Below are positions 21,691-33,603 of a DNA stretch of 64,000 bases, one piece after another. The DNA comes from Aselliscus stoliczkanus. Taxonomy: Eukaryota > Chordata > Mammalia > Chiroptera > Hipposideridae. The stretch is taken from assembly GCA_033961575.1 (NCBI GenBank), contig CM066736.1, positions 86,473,352 to 86,537,351 of the forward strand, read 5' to 3'. The notes below the pieces were generated by a model that was not told where the DNA came from, did no database searches, and saw nothing but the letters and a program-made list of their open reading frames with translations. How positions within the stretch are numbered: the stretch's first letter is position 1; the number at the start of each line of letters is the position of its first letter. Position numbers and translations under genes: made by a program.

Positions 21691-24199
21691 CCCATTTCAC
21701 TTCTTTGCACCTTACTTTCCTCCTCTTGGGCTGCTTGTCTCCCCTGGCTGTTCTGAGGACCACATGGAATAATGTCAGTAAAAGCTGTCTGTGGGTTGTA
21801 AAGTTCTGGAGCCCATGAGGGTTGTTAACAATGCTGTTCTCATTATCAGCAAATCCCAGAGGCAAACTCCTGGCAACACATGCTCTAGGAGGGGCCAAGA
21901 AGTTGATCCTGGGTGACATGGGGCCGGGGGAGAGGAGTGGGGGAGAGGGCAGAAACATTGCCCCAAGGAACCCCATATTGAGGGAAAGGTCCCCAATAGA
22001 CATCTGTGAAAGGCGGGGTTAGAGGGTTTAATGGGTTCAACCCCTGCCTGGCTCTTCCCTGCCAAGCCATGTTAGAAGACACAAAGGGGACCTCACAGAA
22101 GGCACCAAGGTATACAGGGATTGGCAGGTGAGTCGACTGGGGGCAAAGTGCCAAATATCAGCAAAGACCAGCATGGAGAGACAGAGGCAAGGATGTGGGG
22201 AGGGGGATATAGAACTGGGGTCAAGTGCCCTGACTACATCCTTTAGGCCCTAAGCACAAGGCTACATCACTCAGATGTAGTATGGAATTCAAAGTATAAC
22301 AAGAACCCTAACCTAAACTGTAAAATAAGTGTAAGAAAGTCCAGCCAAATTCAGATATTTTCTATGATGATCTAGTTGAATGGGGCTTTGAAATATCAAA
22401 TGTGAAATTCTATCAGGAAATATTTTTGGTGCTCTGCCTTGTGGAGACCCAGCACGTGCCTGATCTGCCTGTTGGCTAGTCTAACACCAGCTGGTACTGA
22501 AAGCTTGTGCCACCTCTCCACCAGGTTCTCAGCATTCCTACCTCCATCTGCAAAGCAATAGGACAGAGGAGACAGGAGAGTGGCAGCTGACTTGACAGAC
22601 CCCTCTGGCTTTGACCCTTTATGTTTCTGCCCCCCAAACCCCCTACTGTGCCTCACATGGGACCGTGACCCATGACTGCCTCTCTGAGAGCAGAAAAGTC
22701 CAGGGCAGTACCCTTCAGGCGTGAGAAAATTTCCATGACTGAATTTGTTGGAATGGGGTTCTGTTTAACTAATGGTTAACCTTTTAAAATGGAGACAATC
22801 AGATTCACATCTGAGATTCTCTTTCAAGGAGCACACACACAGGATGGTTGTTCTCCCATGCTCATTTTAGACAAAACATTTGCCAGTCACCACTTCCAAA
22901 TCTAGAAGCCAGGTTGTACAATTCAAATCAATCACAGAGCAAACCAAAAAAAAGGTTAAAGGTGGTGGGGAAGCAGAGTGGGGGTGGGGGAGCGAGAATT
23001 GGGTTGGAATTGAAGATTTTAACAAAAACCTTTTGACCGGTTCTGACATTCTATGATTCTAGAGCATGAGGCTTGTTTTCTTGTCGTTTGTTTTGCATTC
23101 ATTATAGAAAAGAAAAAAGGTAGATGCAGTTCCAAGGATTTCAACAGGAAACTGCTTGTGGAAATCCTGGGGTTCAAACAGCAATGATGCAGATGTAAAC
23201 AAGAAGCTCCCTGGACCACTCATCAGAAGCTCACCCCAAAGTGGGAACTAGCCAGTATTGCCTCAGCTCAGGTCCAGCAGTCCCAGAGTTGACCCCAGCA
23301 CACATTTAGTGAACAACTTTCGATATAGGGTTCTTTTATCTTTGGGGAGTTATAGCTTTCAGGTCTCTGGGTCCTTTCTAGCAATAAGGGAGCTCACAAC
23401 AACTCCTGTGGCTTCTTCTGAGTTGGTATTAGACAAGTCAAAGGCAGATGGGCATAAAAGAACCAAACAGAACACCCAATGAGCTGTAGCAGCCAGGAAG
23501 GAAAATGATAGATTGACTCAGGACTCAATCGGAATGGTGGGATGATTCATCCTCAGCTTGGGCTCTATCAAGAAGAGAGATATCCCACAGAAGACATTTG
23601 TCTCCTCCATTGCCAAAACCTGAGTGGGAGGGCACCCAGAGAACTCAGTAGAGAGAGAGGCAGGCAGAGCTGCTGCACCGGAAAATAAGAGAGGAGCCAC
23701 TCCCTGGTGATGAGTAGACTGAAAAGGCAGCATGTTGCAGAAAACCTTGGAAAAGTCAGCCCTTCCTAGTGATGTCACTTAGTAGAAGTTTAAGCAAAAG
23801 CAAAAGCAAATACAGCAACGTAGGGATCTAAGTGTTCATTTAAAATCTGATGTCTGAAAGATAGTGTGTGACATGGAGCCGACAATGAACAGAAGCTCTT
23901 TCAGTGCATTTATCTCAGTTGCAACTAGATAATTTAGCATCTGATTGGCTTTCCAACATACCATTCTTTTACTAGAATTCAAGCCCTGTGAAGGTCGGGA
24001 CCTTCAGGGCCTGTTTACCTTCTCACAACCTTGTGCATTGTAGGTACTTACTAAACACTTGATGGAAGGAAGGAGTGAAATGTGGGTTAATATGGAAGCA
24101 TCAATGTTGGATGGTACAGCCAGTCTTCTACACTTGGTCATAAATGATTTGGATTGCAATAAATGTACAGTGAACTATATAGAATTCTCATCCTAAATT

Positions 24200-24220
24200 C
24201 CTGCTTTTTCCGGTTTCCAG
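24200..24220 (+). promoter_or_regulatory. Probable 3' splice acceptor before copy B
   Basis: Pyrimidine tract ending in GGTTTCCAG, AG at 24219-24220, 42 bases before the chosen ATG. Position matches the acceptors of A, C and D. Confidence 0.6.
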
Positions 24221-24262
24221 GTGCCTCGCTGCCTGTCACCCTGCATGCAGCTCTGTCCCAAC

Positions 24263-25234
24263 ATGGATGCCACAGCCTGTAACGGATCAAAAGGCTCTTC
24301 ACCCATCTTCTACCTGGTGGGCATCCCCTCTCTACAGGAGTTCCTCTTCTTCCCCGTCTTCTTCATCTTCCTGTTCTTCTACCTGCTCATCCTGGGGGGG
24401 AACACCCTGATCCTGGTGGCTGTGGGGGTAGAGCCCAGCCTCCACAAGCCCATGTACTTCTTCCTGATCAATCTCTCTGCCTTGGACATCCTTTTCACCA
24501 CATCCACTGTCCCCAAGATGCTGTCCCTACTCTTACTTGGGGACCACTTTCTCAGCTTCTCTGCCTGCTTCCTACAGATGTACCTCTTCCACAGTTTCTC
24601 CTGCTCAGAAGCCTTCCTCCTGGTGGTCATGGCCTATGACCGCTATGTCGCTATCTGCCGCCCACTGCACTACACTGTCCACATGACCCCACAGACCAAT
24701 GCTGCACTGGCGGCCAGCGCCTGGCTCACCGCCCTCCTCCTGCCCATCCCGGCAGTGGTGCAGACCTCCCACATGGCTTTTGATAGCACTGTTCACATCT
24801 ATAACTGCTTCTGTGACCACTTGGCTGTGGTCCAGGCCTCCTGCTCTGACACCACCCCCCAGACCCTCATGGGCTTCTGCATCGCCATGGTGGTGTCCTT
24901 TCTGCCCCTTCTCCTGGTGCTGCTCTCCTATGCCCGCATCCTGGCCTCCGTGCTTCGCATCAGCTCCCGAGAAGGACGCTCGAAAGCCTTCTCCACCTGC
25001 AGCTCCCACCTGCTGGTGGTTGGCACCTACTACTCATCCATTGCCATAGCCTACGTGGCCTATAGAGCCGACCTGCCCCTGGACTTCCACATCATGGGCA
25101 ACGTAGCATATGCTATTCTCACACCTGTCCTCAACCCCCTAATCTACACGCTGAGGAACAAGGATGTCAAAGCAGCCATCACCAAAATGGCATGTCTCCG
25201 GGGCCCAAAGAATACTGGGCATTCTGATCCTTAG
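24263..25234 (+). CDS. OR2AT4-like: Odorant receptor, OR2AT4-like, copy B (intact, 323 aa)
   Basis: Intact seven-helix odorant receptor with the same motifs as copy A (PMYFFL, MAYDRYVAIC, KAFSTCSSHL, PLIYTLRN, conserved loop cysteines) and an N-terminal N-G-S glycosylation site. I chose the ATG at 24263: it aligns with the starts of A and C and has A at -3 and G at +4. An in-frame ATG at 24245 would add six residues in a poor context, and the frame stays open upstream to the acceptor AG at 24219-24220 without another ATG. Loop 2 is of the A/D type. The TM7 patch GTAGCATATGCT is shared with C and differs from A and D. From about 52620 to 53331, pseudogene D is almost the same sequence as this gene, so B or a close relative was probably the donor for D. 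Confidence 0.95.
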   Translation: MDATACNGSKGSSPIFYLVGIPSLQEFLFFPVFFIFLFFYLLILGGNTLILVAVGVEPSLHKPMYFFLINLSALDILFTTSTVPKMLSLLLLGDHFLSFSACFLQMYLFHSFSCSEAFLLVVMAYDRYVAICRPLHYTVHMTPQTNAALAASAWLTALLLPIPAVVQTSHMAFDSTVHIYNCFCDHLAVVQASCSDTTPQTLMGFCIAMVVSFLPLLLVLLSYARILASVLRISSREGRSKAFSTCSSHLLVVGTYYSSIAIAYVAYRADLPLDFHIMGNVAYAILTPVLNPLIYTLRNKDVKAAITKMACLRGPKNTGHSDP

Positions 25235-25268
25235 ATGGAATTAATTGTTCCGAGAATGTCGGTGTGCT

Positions 25269-25274
25269 AATAAA
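25269..25274 (+). terminator. Candidate poly(A) signal, copy B
   Basis: AATAAA about 35 bases after the stop codon of copy B. Confidence 0.4.
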
Positions 25275-25379
25275 AGAGAATGACATCAGCAAGTTTTTTG
25301 AAGGAAAGAATGACTTATAGCAGGGCCAAAAATATACCATTGGGACTTCCACTTTCATTAATAATAGGCTAGGTTATTA

Positions 25380-26920
25380 AATCAACCCTTCTATGAAAAG
25401 AAATATAAATGTCCAATAAGTATTGGAAAAAGTACTCAACCTCTTCAGTAATAGAAGTGTAAGTTTTAACAACAAATAGATACCACTAGAAACTAATTAA
25501 GCTGACTAAAAGGTCAGTTAAAATACAAAAAGTATCTTCTTAAAAGTATCAAATAGGTTTTTCAATATTAATAAGTGGTTTTTCAGTATTAATAAGGGTA
25601 AATGGTAATACAGATGAGAGCACAGAAAGGTTAGTTATTAAGACATGGATAGACATACAGATCAATGAAACAGAACAGAGAACCCAGAAATACACCCTTA
25701 AATATATGGACAATTGACATACTCATATAAAGGCAATGAGACTGCAGGTCAGTGTGGAAGATGGACGTATAATAAATGGTATTGGTACTATCAGGCATCC
25801 ATTTATCAAAAAATGAAATTTGCCTCTTACCTCAAGGACACATAAAAATCAATCTCATTAAAGGTCTAAATATGAAAGGCATAACTATAAAACTACAGGA
25901 AACTATAGTCCTGATCCTGGGATGAGGAAATATTTCTTAAAGAAGATTTTTTTTAAAAGCTTTAAATCTAAAGAAAGAAAGTATAATATAAATTTGCCTG
26001 CTTTGAAATGCAGAATTTCCATTCATCAAAGGACACCAATAAAAAGAGTGGAAAACCAAGCTACAGAACAAAAGAAGTAATTTTTCAATGCACATAACCA
26101 ATTAAAGGACTCAGGATTCATAGCCAGACTATATAAAGAATCACTTCAAATCAATAAGGAAAGGCAGTCAAACCATTAGAAAAGTGAGTGAAATAGGTCA
26201 CGAAAGAGAATAAATAAATGTCTAATAAATATAGGAAAAAGTGCCCAACTTCTTTAGTAATAGAAGTGTAAATTACAACAATAGATACCACTACAAGCCA
26301 ATCAGACTGGCTAAAATGTCAAATTCTGATGTTACCAGGGTTGGCAAGGATGCGGGTCGTCAGAGCCTCATTCATTGACAGTGCGAGTGTTCGCTGGTAC
26401 CAATACTTTGGAAAACGTTTATCACTATCTTATAATGTTGAAGATACACATACTCTATGATCTAAAACAGCAGCATTTCTCTAATTTGTGACATGTTCAT
26501 AAAATGTTCATAGTATATGCCTGTAAAATATGAAGGAATTACCTGTACATGCAACAACACGGAGGAATCTCACATCATGCTGAGCAAAAACACAAAGACT
26601 TAAATGAATACATACAGCATGATTCAAGTTATAGAAAGGCTTAAAGGCAGGCAAAGCTAAACTATATTTTTCTATCAATGCACACAGCTGTCATAAACTA
26701 TGAAGAAAACAGAAGGCATATTTATCATAAATGTCAGAATCGTGGTGATTTCTGTAGGAGAGGGAGAGAGTTGTCATTGGGAAGGGGCCCCCAGGGCCTT
26801 ATGAGGTGCTGTCATGTTTCATTCTCCCCTGAATTATGTGGCATGGTGTTTGCTTTACAATTAAACTCTATACAATTAAACTGTATACAATTTCGCTCTG
26901 TGTGAATATAATATTTCACA
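25380..26920 (+). repeat. L1 3'-end sequence, rearranged or two copies
   Basis: L1 ORF2 end and 3' UTR phrases, e.g. CAGATCAATGAAACAGAACA and GAGGAATCTCACATCATGC. A stretch near 25397-25510 is repeated near 26218-26330 (CAACCTCTTCAGTAATAGAAG and CAACTTCTTTAGTAATAGAAG). No coding capacity. Confidence 0.75.
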
Positions 26921-28214
26921 AGAAACTCTTTCAAGGCATCATTTCATTGGGCACAGTCTACAATCGTAGTTCTCAATGTTTGGTCCACGTCTTCCCAGTG
27001 GACTGTGGTAGTTTTCACATTCACCATAAGCAAAAAGTGGCTAAATAGAATTTTCCCCATTTGGTCATTCATTTTTAAAAGCCTTTATGAACATTTGAGA
27101 GGTGCTAGATCATGCAGTAGAAGCTAGAGACATAGAGATAAATCAGGACAGTCACTGCCTTCAATTTGTTCACAGCCTAGTGAGGGAGACAGACATGGGC
27201 AGAAATAGTGTGTTGAGTGCTGTTTCAGAGAGAAACACAGGGTGTGGTGGGAGCACAGAGGGTGATATTTAATTCAAGGTAAAAATGTCTGCTATAAATA
27301 TTTTGACCTATGTCTCCTGGTACTGCTTGTTTGGGCGTTAACAACATGGTGGATGTGGACTGATTGGACTGAAACCCCAAGCCGCTTCCATTGGAGGAGA
27401 GGTTTCATTCTAGTGCTGACAGGATGTGGTGTGGCATCCTATTGCTACCTGCCAGGAGAGACTGATGTTTAGCATCAAGCAATGGAGTTTACACTCAATT
27501 AAACCAAAGGACTTTAACACTCAGTCCCCTTCAAGTTTTACATGGGTCAAAAAGGGATCAGGGATGAACAGAATTACACTGCTCCCCCACCCCCCTTCCC
27601 AAAAACAGGCAGAAAGAAACACCATTCTCAGAAAAGTTAATGGAGGCAGACAGTGACATTTTTGTGGCACATGTTAAAAGGAAGAAAATCTCCCTTAGAA
27701 AATTGTTATAAAGATGCAGAATTTAAATGGAACTTTGAGCAAGGGCGTTAGCAGAGAGTGAATATTTTAGCAAATAGTAATGAGAATCTCCATAAAGTCA
27801 CAATTATAATCATTTTAAGTCAAAATTATGAAACAAGGCATTTTTAGTGAATTTTAGCCTCCATTCCTGTTTCCTCCACCTTTTGCATCTTCTCGAAAGA
27901 AACTATCAACACCATCTTCAGCTCCATCATGAAGTTTGTTAGATCAGGAGGAGTCGCAGCCTCCTGATTTCCATGAAGTTTTGTACTCAGCCAGCAATGG
28001 CCTAGTCATCTTGCATCCTGTAGTTTGTAAGTCTATGGTCAGTAGAGATCTATTATGGAAGTCTTCTCTGTGGGCTATAATGAATTGTGCATGCACAGTT
28101 TTCTTCTGGTTCTGGGCACAGCATCAGGCACTGGTGGAACAGTCATCTCAGTCATTGCTGTGGTTAAGTGTTCTTGAAGCCTCGAGGCCTGAAGCCGGGA
28201 CAGTCCCTGCACGT
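26921..28214. other. No gene seen; unassigned sequence
   Basis: The open frame at 27936-28340 (134 codons) has no recognisable domain. 27070-27310 looks like an old interspersed repeat of a family I cannot name. Confidence 0.4.
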
Positions 28215-28569
28215 GCACACCCTATCCCATTTAAAAATGTGCTTCCTGCTTGGCCCACAAGTTCTGCTTCTAAAGCTTTACCTATCTCAGAGAAATATTT
28301 GGGCACATGTACCCCAAAAAGCATGTTAAAAAGATATTAGTTATAATATTATTCATAATAACAATACTTGGATGCAACTTAAATGTCCATCAGCAGGGAA
28401 ATTATTAGACAAGCTATGGCATATCCATACTATGAAATACCAGATATCAGATAGAAGAATCAAGTAGGTCAGACATAGAAAGTTTCCAAGACTTATTGAG
28501 TTAGAATATAAGTGGTGCAATAAGTACAAAATGATTCAATTTATGTTAAAAGAACACACACGTGTGTGC

Positions 28570-28618
<49 letters not shown>

Positions 28619-28770
28619 TAGAGAAGGACTGGAAAGAACATGTCAAATCAGCAATAGTGCTTACCTCTGAGGAGTGAAAGTGAAATTTGGGAAAGGGCTG
28701 GGGTGAAGAAAACTTTTACTCTTTATTCAATAAAGCTCTGTATTGATTTAAATATTTTAAAATGAGATCT
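28215..28770 (+). repeat. L1 3'-end fragment with (CA)n
   Basis: ACTTAAATGTCCATCAGCAGG and CAAGCTATGGCATATCCATA are typical old L1 3' phrases. A (CA)n microsatellite is embedded. Confidence 0.75.
28572..28614. repeat. (CA)n microsatellite
   Basis: About 21 uninterrupted CA units. Confidence 0.95.
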
Positions 28771-29039
28771 ATTTATTACTTGTGAGAATTTAAAAATTGT
28801 TTAAATCTTATGCATGTTAGTGAAAGAGTGACAAAGTCAGAAATAGAGAGCTATGGCCAAAGGAGAAAATGAGAGTGAGGCAGGGATGGTCCTTGACTCG
28901 GCTTTGGCCCTGCCTGGGGCTGGGGTGCAGTCCTCTCCGTCACATTCTTTCCACAGAACTTTTGCAAGTTCCTCATTGCATAACAGCAGTCGCATATCCC
29001 AGTCATGCCATAGGGCTCTACCACTTGGGTTTGTTAAAT

Positions 29040-29255
29040 AATAGCTCTCACTTATTGAATGTTTACTCTGTGGGAGACACTGGGCTAAGCCTCTAACCCT
29101 TCCCAGCAGCCCATAAGATAGGCAGTATTGTTATGCCATTTTTACAGATTAGAAAAGGAAGGCTCTGTGAGGTTATGGGATTTGTCTAAGGTGACATAAC
29201 TGAACTGAAAGAACTCAGGTCTCAGGTCTCAGCCATTAGACAATATGCTGCTGAA
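29040..29255 (-). repeat. MIR
   Basis: TTATTGAATGTTTACTCTGTG, then TTTTTACAGATTAGAAAAGG and the tRNA-like end, in reverse MIR order. Confidence 0.75.
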
Positions 29256-29262
29256 CCACTGA

Positions 29263-29400
29263 ACTGGAATTAGAGCCTTGGGTCTAAATCCCAGTTCTGC
29301 CATCTCACTCATGTGACCTTGGGAAAGTCACTTCTCTTCATTAAATCTTGGCTTTCTCAAATGTCAAATAATGAGAACAATCCTGACTCTGCTTGTGTTC
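29263..29400 (+). repeat. MIR at the start of unit C
   Basis: CCCAGTTCTGCCATCTCACT and ATGTGACCTTGGGAAAGTCA match MIR. Confidence 0.75.
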
Positions 29401-30009
29401 CCTGGTTGTTGTGAGACCAGATGGGAAAACAGGAATCCAACTGCCCATTGGTGATCAAGTTCTGGGACCTGTGAGGGTTGTTAATGATGCTGCTTTCGTT
29501 ATCTGCAAAGCCCAGGGCCAAATCCCCAACTGCACCCTAGGAAGTTGTTCCCAGCTGGCCCATGTGAGGCCCCATGGGGGTGCCAACTTGAGGGAGAGGG
29601 CCCTAGCAGGCCCAGGCTCCAGGGTTTAATGGGCTGTCTCAGCCCTACCTGGCTCTTTCCCTAGGGCCAACCAAATCTGTTGACTCCAGAGAAGACACCA
29701 AGGATCAGGTTTGGCAGGTGAGCTGGGCAAAGAGAGAGTGCCTGGAGGCAGGCAAAGGCTGGGGTGGGCAGGCAGGCTCAGGAAGACCAGGGCCATGGAA
29801 GGTCACCATGAGGAGCCTGGGAACACATTCCAGATGTGTGAGTGTCAGGGTCCCATTGTGCACACACAGTCTGCATGACCCTGGGTCAGACACCATTGCA
29901 GGATGGGAAGGGATGTGCAGTCACAAGTAAGAGGCTGATGATCTTATAAGAGAGTTTCTCACCAAGAGGCAAGGCCTATGACAGTACAGAAAATGGGAAT
30001 GTTTAATGG

Positions 30010-30140
30010 GGTCTCTGTCAATGTTATGAGTCACAGGTGAGGGAATTGCAGTTCAGAGAGGGAAAGTGGAAGATGATGCATGGAGCCTGAATGGACACCC
30101 AGGTCTTTCTAACTCCACAGCTAATGAACCCAAATTCTGC
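30010..30140 (-). repeat. MIR fragment
   Basis: GAGGGAATTGCAGTTCAGAG and the following reversed core. Confidence 0.5.
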
Positions 30141-30374
30141 AATTCATATATATCCTGCTCCTATTCTATGCAAATAAACAGCATAGTGGAAATACCATGA
30201 AAGAAATGGCATGGATTTGGGTGTTATAGTGAAGTGTAATGACACAATGACTGTAAGGAATCAAGCCTGTAATGAGGGCTTAATAAATGGAAAAGCCCTC
30301 GTTCTCTCTCCTAAGATGCTTGGGCCATAAGACATCCATCTCTTACCCTTCACTGGGCCAAACACAGGGGATAC

Positions 30375-30525
30375 TCAAAAATGTTCATTGAGCTAGAGGA
30401 GATCATCTCTTTCAAAGCCCTCATTTTACAGATGGGAAAACTGAGGTTCAGAGGCTCAAAGCAACAGTGAGTGGCAGAGCTGGTCCAGGAGCTAGGACTA
30501 TTGATTGCCAGGTGGCGCTCAGTCC
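30375..30525 (-). repeat. MIR shared by units C and D
   Basis: CATTTTACAGATGGGAAAAC and CAGTGAGTGGCAGAGCTGG. The matching copy in unit D is at 49700-49850, so this MIR predates the duplication. Confidence 0.75.
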
Positions 30526-30923
30526 TTTGCAGCCGGCTGAATCCAAAACTACCTCTGCTCTTATCCCTCACCAGCCATGGCCTTGAACAAGGGCTTGTCC
30601 TTCTCTGACCTTCATTTTCTTATTTGTTGCAGGGGCATAACCACTCCCTGGTAGGTTGGATGATGAGAGGAGATGATAACGTGAGGTGTGGCATCAGGCT
30701 GGACATTCAGGTAATTTTTTCTGTCCTTCTCTGTCCCCCACCAACACTGCAGATAATTCTGACCAAGGAAGTTATCTCCTAACGATGCCTTTAATATCCT
30801 CAAGCACTAAAAAATCCCTGTAATGTGTATTCAAAATAAAGTTAGTTAATCTAAGCCAGAAAATAAATGTAAAGAAGTCCAGAGAATTTCTGATTTTTAC
30901 TATGATGTTACATCAACGCTTTT

Positions 30924-31034
30924 TTTTTTTTTTTTTTTTGAGAGCAGTGTCACTGGCCCTCACATGTGGGACCCGAAACCGGGGCCACTGGCTTCCCAAG
31001 CCAGCGCCCAACCACCGTGCCACTCGGCCGGCCC
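30924..31034 (-). mobile_element. Short tRNA-head SINE (reverse)
   Basis: Poly-T, GCAGTGTCACTGGCCCTCAC, then CCACTCGGCCGGCC. Target duplications ACATCAACGCTTTT (from 30910) and ACATCAGTGCCTTTT (from 31035). Confidence 0.9.
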
Positions 31035-31102
31035 ACATCAGTGCCTTTTAAAAACATCAAATACTAACTGCTTTCAAAACCATGTTTCGGTGCTCCTATC
31101 TA

Positions 31103-31183
31103 TTGGGTTGTCGGACAAATTATGATGCATTTTTGCAATGAAAAACATAGAAAAAATACATCATGACTTTTCCGATAATCCAA
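31103..31183. mobile_element. Mariner-like MITE, 81 bp hairpin
   Basis: Starts TTGGGTTGTCGGACAAATTA and ends with its imperfect inverse CTTTTCCGATAATCCAA. Flanked by TA at 31101-31102 and 31184-31185. The arms (31100-31134 and 31152-31186) pair at about 29 of 35 positions. TA target and TTGGGTTGTC terminus fit Tc1/mariner. Confidence 0.7.
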
Positions 31184-31369
31184 TAGCTGGCATCCTAAGC
31201 ACATGCTCTGTCTGGTACATAGGGCCACTCTGCCAAAATATAAGTTAAGGGAAGGGAAATGCTTCTGGGCCTTTGACATGAGCACATAAACCTCAACTGA
31301 TTGGTCTGTCTTGTGTCCCCAAGTAGGAGGGGCAGCCTGGGCTCATGGTTGAGTTAGCTCAAGTTCAAG

Positions 31370-31510
31370 GTGATAATCTAGCCCTGCTGATAGTCTAATT
31401 CTGGTTCTGTGGCCCACTTACTGTGTAACCTTGGGCAAATCACAGCCTGTTTCTGAGCCCCCATTTGTGTCCCCCATCTGTATAAGAGAGGGGTTAGACT
31501 AAAACGAATG
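31370..31510 (+). repeat. MIR
   Basis: TACTGTGTAACCTTGGGCAAA and the preceding TTCTGGTTCTGTGGCCCACT. Confidence 0.7.
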
Positions 31511-31959
31511 AATTGCCAATGACCCGTTCATTCCAATTTTATAATTCGGCAACAAAACAAGGCCAGTTGGGAAAGCTGCATCCTGGCTCCTGTCTTTGGA
31601 GCACTGAGCTCCTGGGAAGGATGGGGGCACCTTGTTAAATAGCAACAATCAGGTCCCATGGCAGGCCTGAGAATGCTCTCAGTCTGGTGGAGCCATAGAC
31701 ACATAAATAGACAGGGACAACCTAGTATGATCATAGTGATGACAAAGGAAAGCACAGGAAGTGGGAGAGCCCAGAAAAGAGGCCCCTAGGCCAGCCAAGT
31801 GCAGTGAAGGCCCTTGGGAGGATAGAATAGTTGAGCTGAGTTTGGCAGAAGAACAAGGCAAGAGCATAGAGTTGCCCTTTGACTAAAGAGAAATAAGGCT
31901 GCAAGGAAGTGGGCTTTGAATGGCAGGCTAAGGAATCATCCTCACTCAGAAAAAATTCT

Positions 31960-32085
31960 TATGAGCACTGGGTTGGAGCCAGGACATTGGATTTAAGACC
32001 CACATCTGCCATGAACTTGTTGTTTGACCTTGAGAAGACACTCTATTTCTGGACTTCTGAATCAGCATCTGTCTCTCCAATTGTT
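31960..32085 (+). repeat. MIR fragment
   Basis: GATTTAAGACCCACATCTGCC and GTTTGACCTTGAGAAGACAC. Confidence 0.6.
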
Positions 32086-32619
32086 TAATACAAGTGGGGT
32101 GGAGAAGGGTACCATTGGACTTGATGGTTCTGAATTTCTGCCCCTCAAACCCCAACTCAGCTTAACTCAGTGACATTTAATCTAAAATTGGCTTCTCTGA
32201 GCTCTAACAACATGCAGGAAATGGTGGTTTGTGTCAATCTGACTATGAGCAAAACCTGGTGTTTGGCCTTGGTAGGTTGGATCTAGTTAGCTGAGGGTTA
32301 ACTCTTTTCAGTTGAGATGCAACAGTTTTGCTTTCCTACCTGGATAATGGGGACTGGCCTCTAGAACACTTTTTTGGTTTTTTTTTCTTTCAGTGAAGTG
32401 GTCTGTTCTATGTGGCTTTTAGAAAGAGATTATATACCAGCCTTCACTTCCCAACAGGAACAAGGCCACCCATCACACTTAAGAAACTGAAGAACAAATT
32501 GAAATTTATGGTTGTCGCTGACAATATCAACTTAGAAACAGAGAAAAAAGAGAAAAACTTTACCCCAATCTCTCCCCACATGAAAATTCATGCTTCCAGA
32601 CTCTCCAGGGAACATGATA

Positions 32620-32740
32620 TAGAGAAAGAGCCCTGGTCTAGGAGTCAGGGACCTGGGCTCCAGGCAGGGCTCTGTGGCTGACAGGTCACATGATCTTAGG
32701 CAAGACTTGGTTGGCCTTTTTGTCTATAAAGATAAAAGCC
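32620..32740 (+). repeat. MIR fragment
   Basis: GGTCTAGGAGTCAGGGACCTG and GGTCACATGATCTTAGGCAAG. Confidence 0.6.
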
Positions 32741-33525
32741 AGCTGGCAATTTCCAGGTTTGGTATTTTTATGCTTAATGGCATGAGAGATGTTTTATCAG
32801 AAGTAAGAAAAACAGGACATTTCTGGAAAAACCAGGGAGGGAGTATGCTTAGAATCATGAGGGTTGAAGAGCCAATGATATAGGCATGACCATGGACTTG
32901 TTCCTGGATTGCTTATTTAGAGGGACACCCCCAGCATTTTAGAGGAGTCATTATTCTCCCTCTGTTAAAGACCTCCAGTTCCGTAAACAGAAGCACACAT
33001 CTCCCCTTCCTTACCAAAGGAAGAAGAAACTCTGGGGCAGGGCCTTTGGTCTTTGGCACTTGTCACAGGAAAACTGTGTATGACTCATAAGACTTCTAAG
33101 GCTCCAGATGACGGTGGTACCTTTTTGGCTGGGGCTAGGGAGGCCTATAGGCCAGTGGTTATCAGAAACATCTGCTGAGTAGCAATAGTTAGGGTGAGGA
33201 CCAGCGGAAGCCTTCCCAAAGCACCTGTCACCGTCGTAATTCAATAATCAACTGTTCAAATCTGAGTTTTCCCAGTAAAATGTAAACTCTAAGAAGATAG
33301 GAAAGAAATTTGCCTGCCTGCTTCACTTTCATCACAGTGCAGCATAACGACTTCCATTTGATGGATAATTAGTTAATGAATAACTACCATTTGACCAAAG
33401 AAGAAAGGTAGAAATTTGGGGTTCACATGATCAAAGTCAAAGCCACAGCCCATCTTCAGCCCTCTAGGGTTGCTTTTAAGTAATTATGTTTATATGAATG
33501 ATAAACACTATAGAATCTCATTCCA

Positions 33526-33542
33526 AAATCCTTTGTTTCTAG
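33526..33542 (+). promoter_or_regulatory. Probable 3' splice acceptor before copy C
   Basis: CCTTTGTTTCTAG with AG at 33541-33542, 61 bases before the ATG, at the same relative position as in the other copies. Confidence 0.55.
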
Positions 33543-33603
33543 ATATTCCCAGTGTCCAGATGTTCCAGCTGCCTATCTCCCAGAAATCCAGCCCTGTCTC
33601 ACT

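Larger units (their letters stand above)
21700..25280 (+). repeat. Duplicated receptor unit B
   Basis: Shares with units C and D ordered segments such as GAGGGTTGTTAAC... near 21820 and GCCACCTCTCCACCAGG near 22508, and with unit A the matching distal region. Bases 22380-22720 align with 50215-50550 of unit D at high similarity by eye. Confidence 0.75.

Noticed and set aside
24221..24262. Longer N-terminus for copy B from a GTG
   Set aside because: GTG is not a usual start in mammals and the position is the first base after the splice acceptor. The ATG at 24263 aligns with the other copies.
24605..25009. 134-codon frame antisense to copy B, with matches in C and D
   Set aside because: It mirrors the conserved receptor sequence; its preservation follows from the sense gene and gene conversion, and it has no recognisable domain.
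27936..28340. 134-codon frame
   Set aside because: No recognisable domain, partly overlaps an L1 3' end, no supporting splice or start context.
28572..28614. CRISPR or other ordered repeat array
   Set aside because: Simple dinucleotide repeat in L1 in a mammalian genome; no spacer structure.
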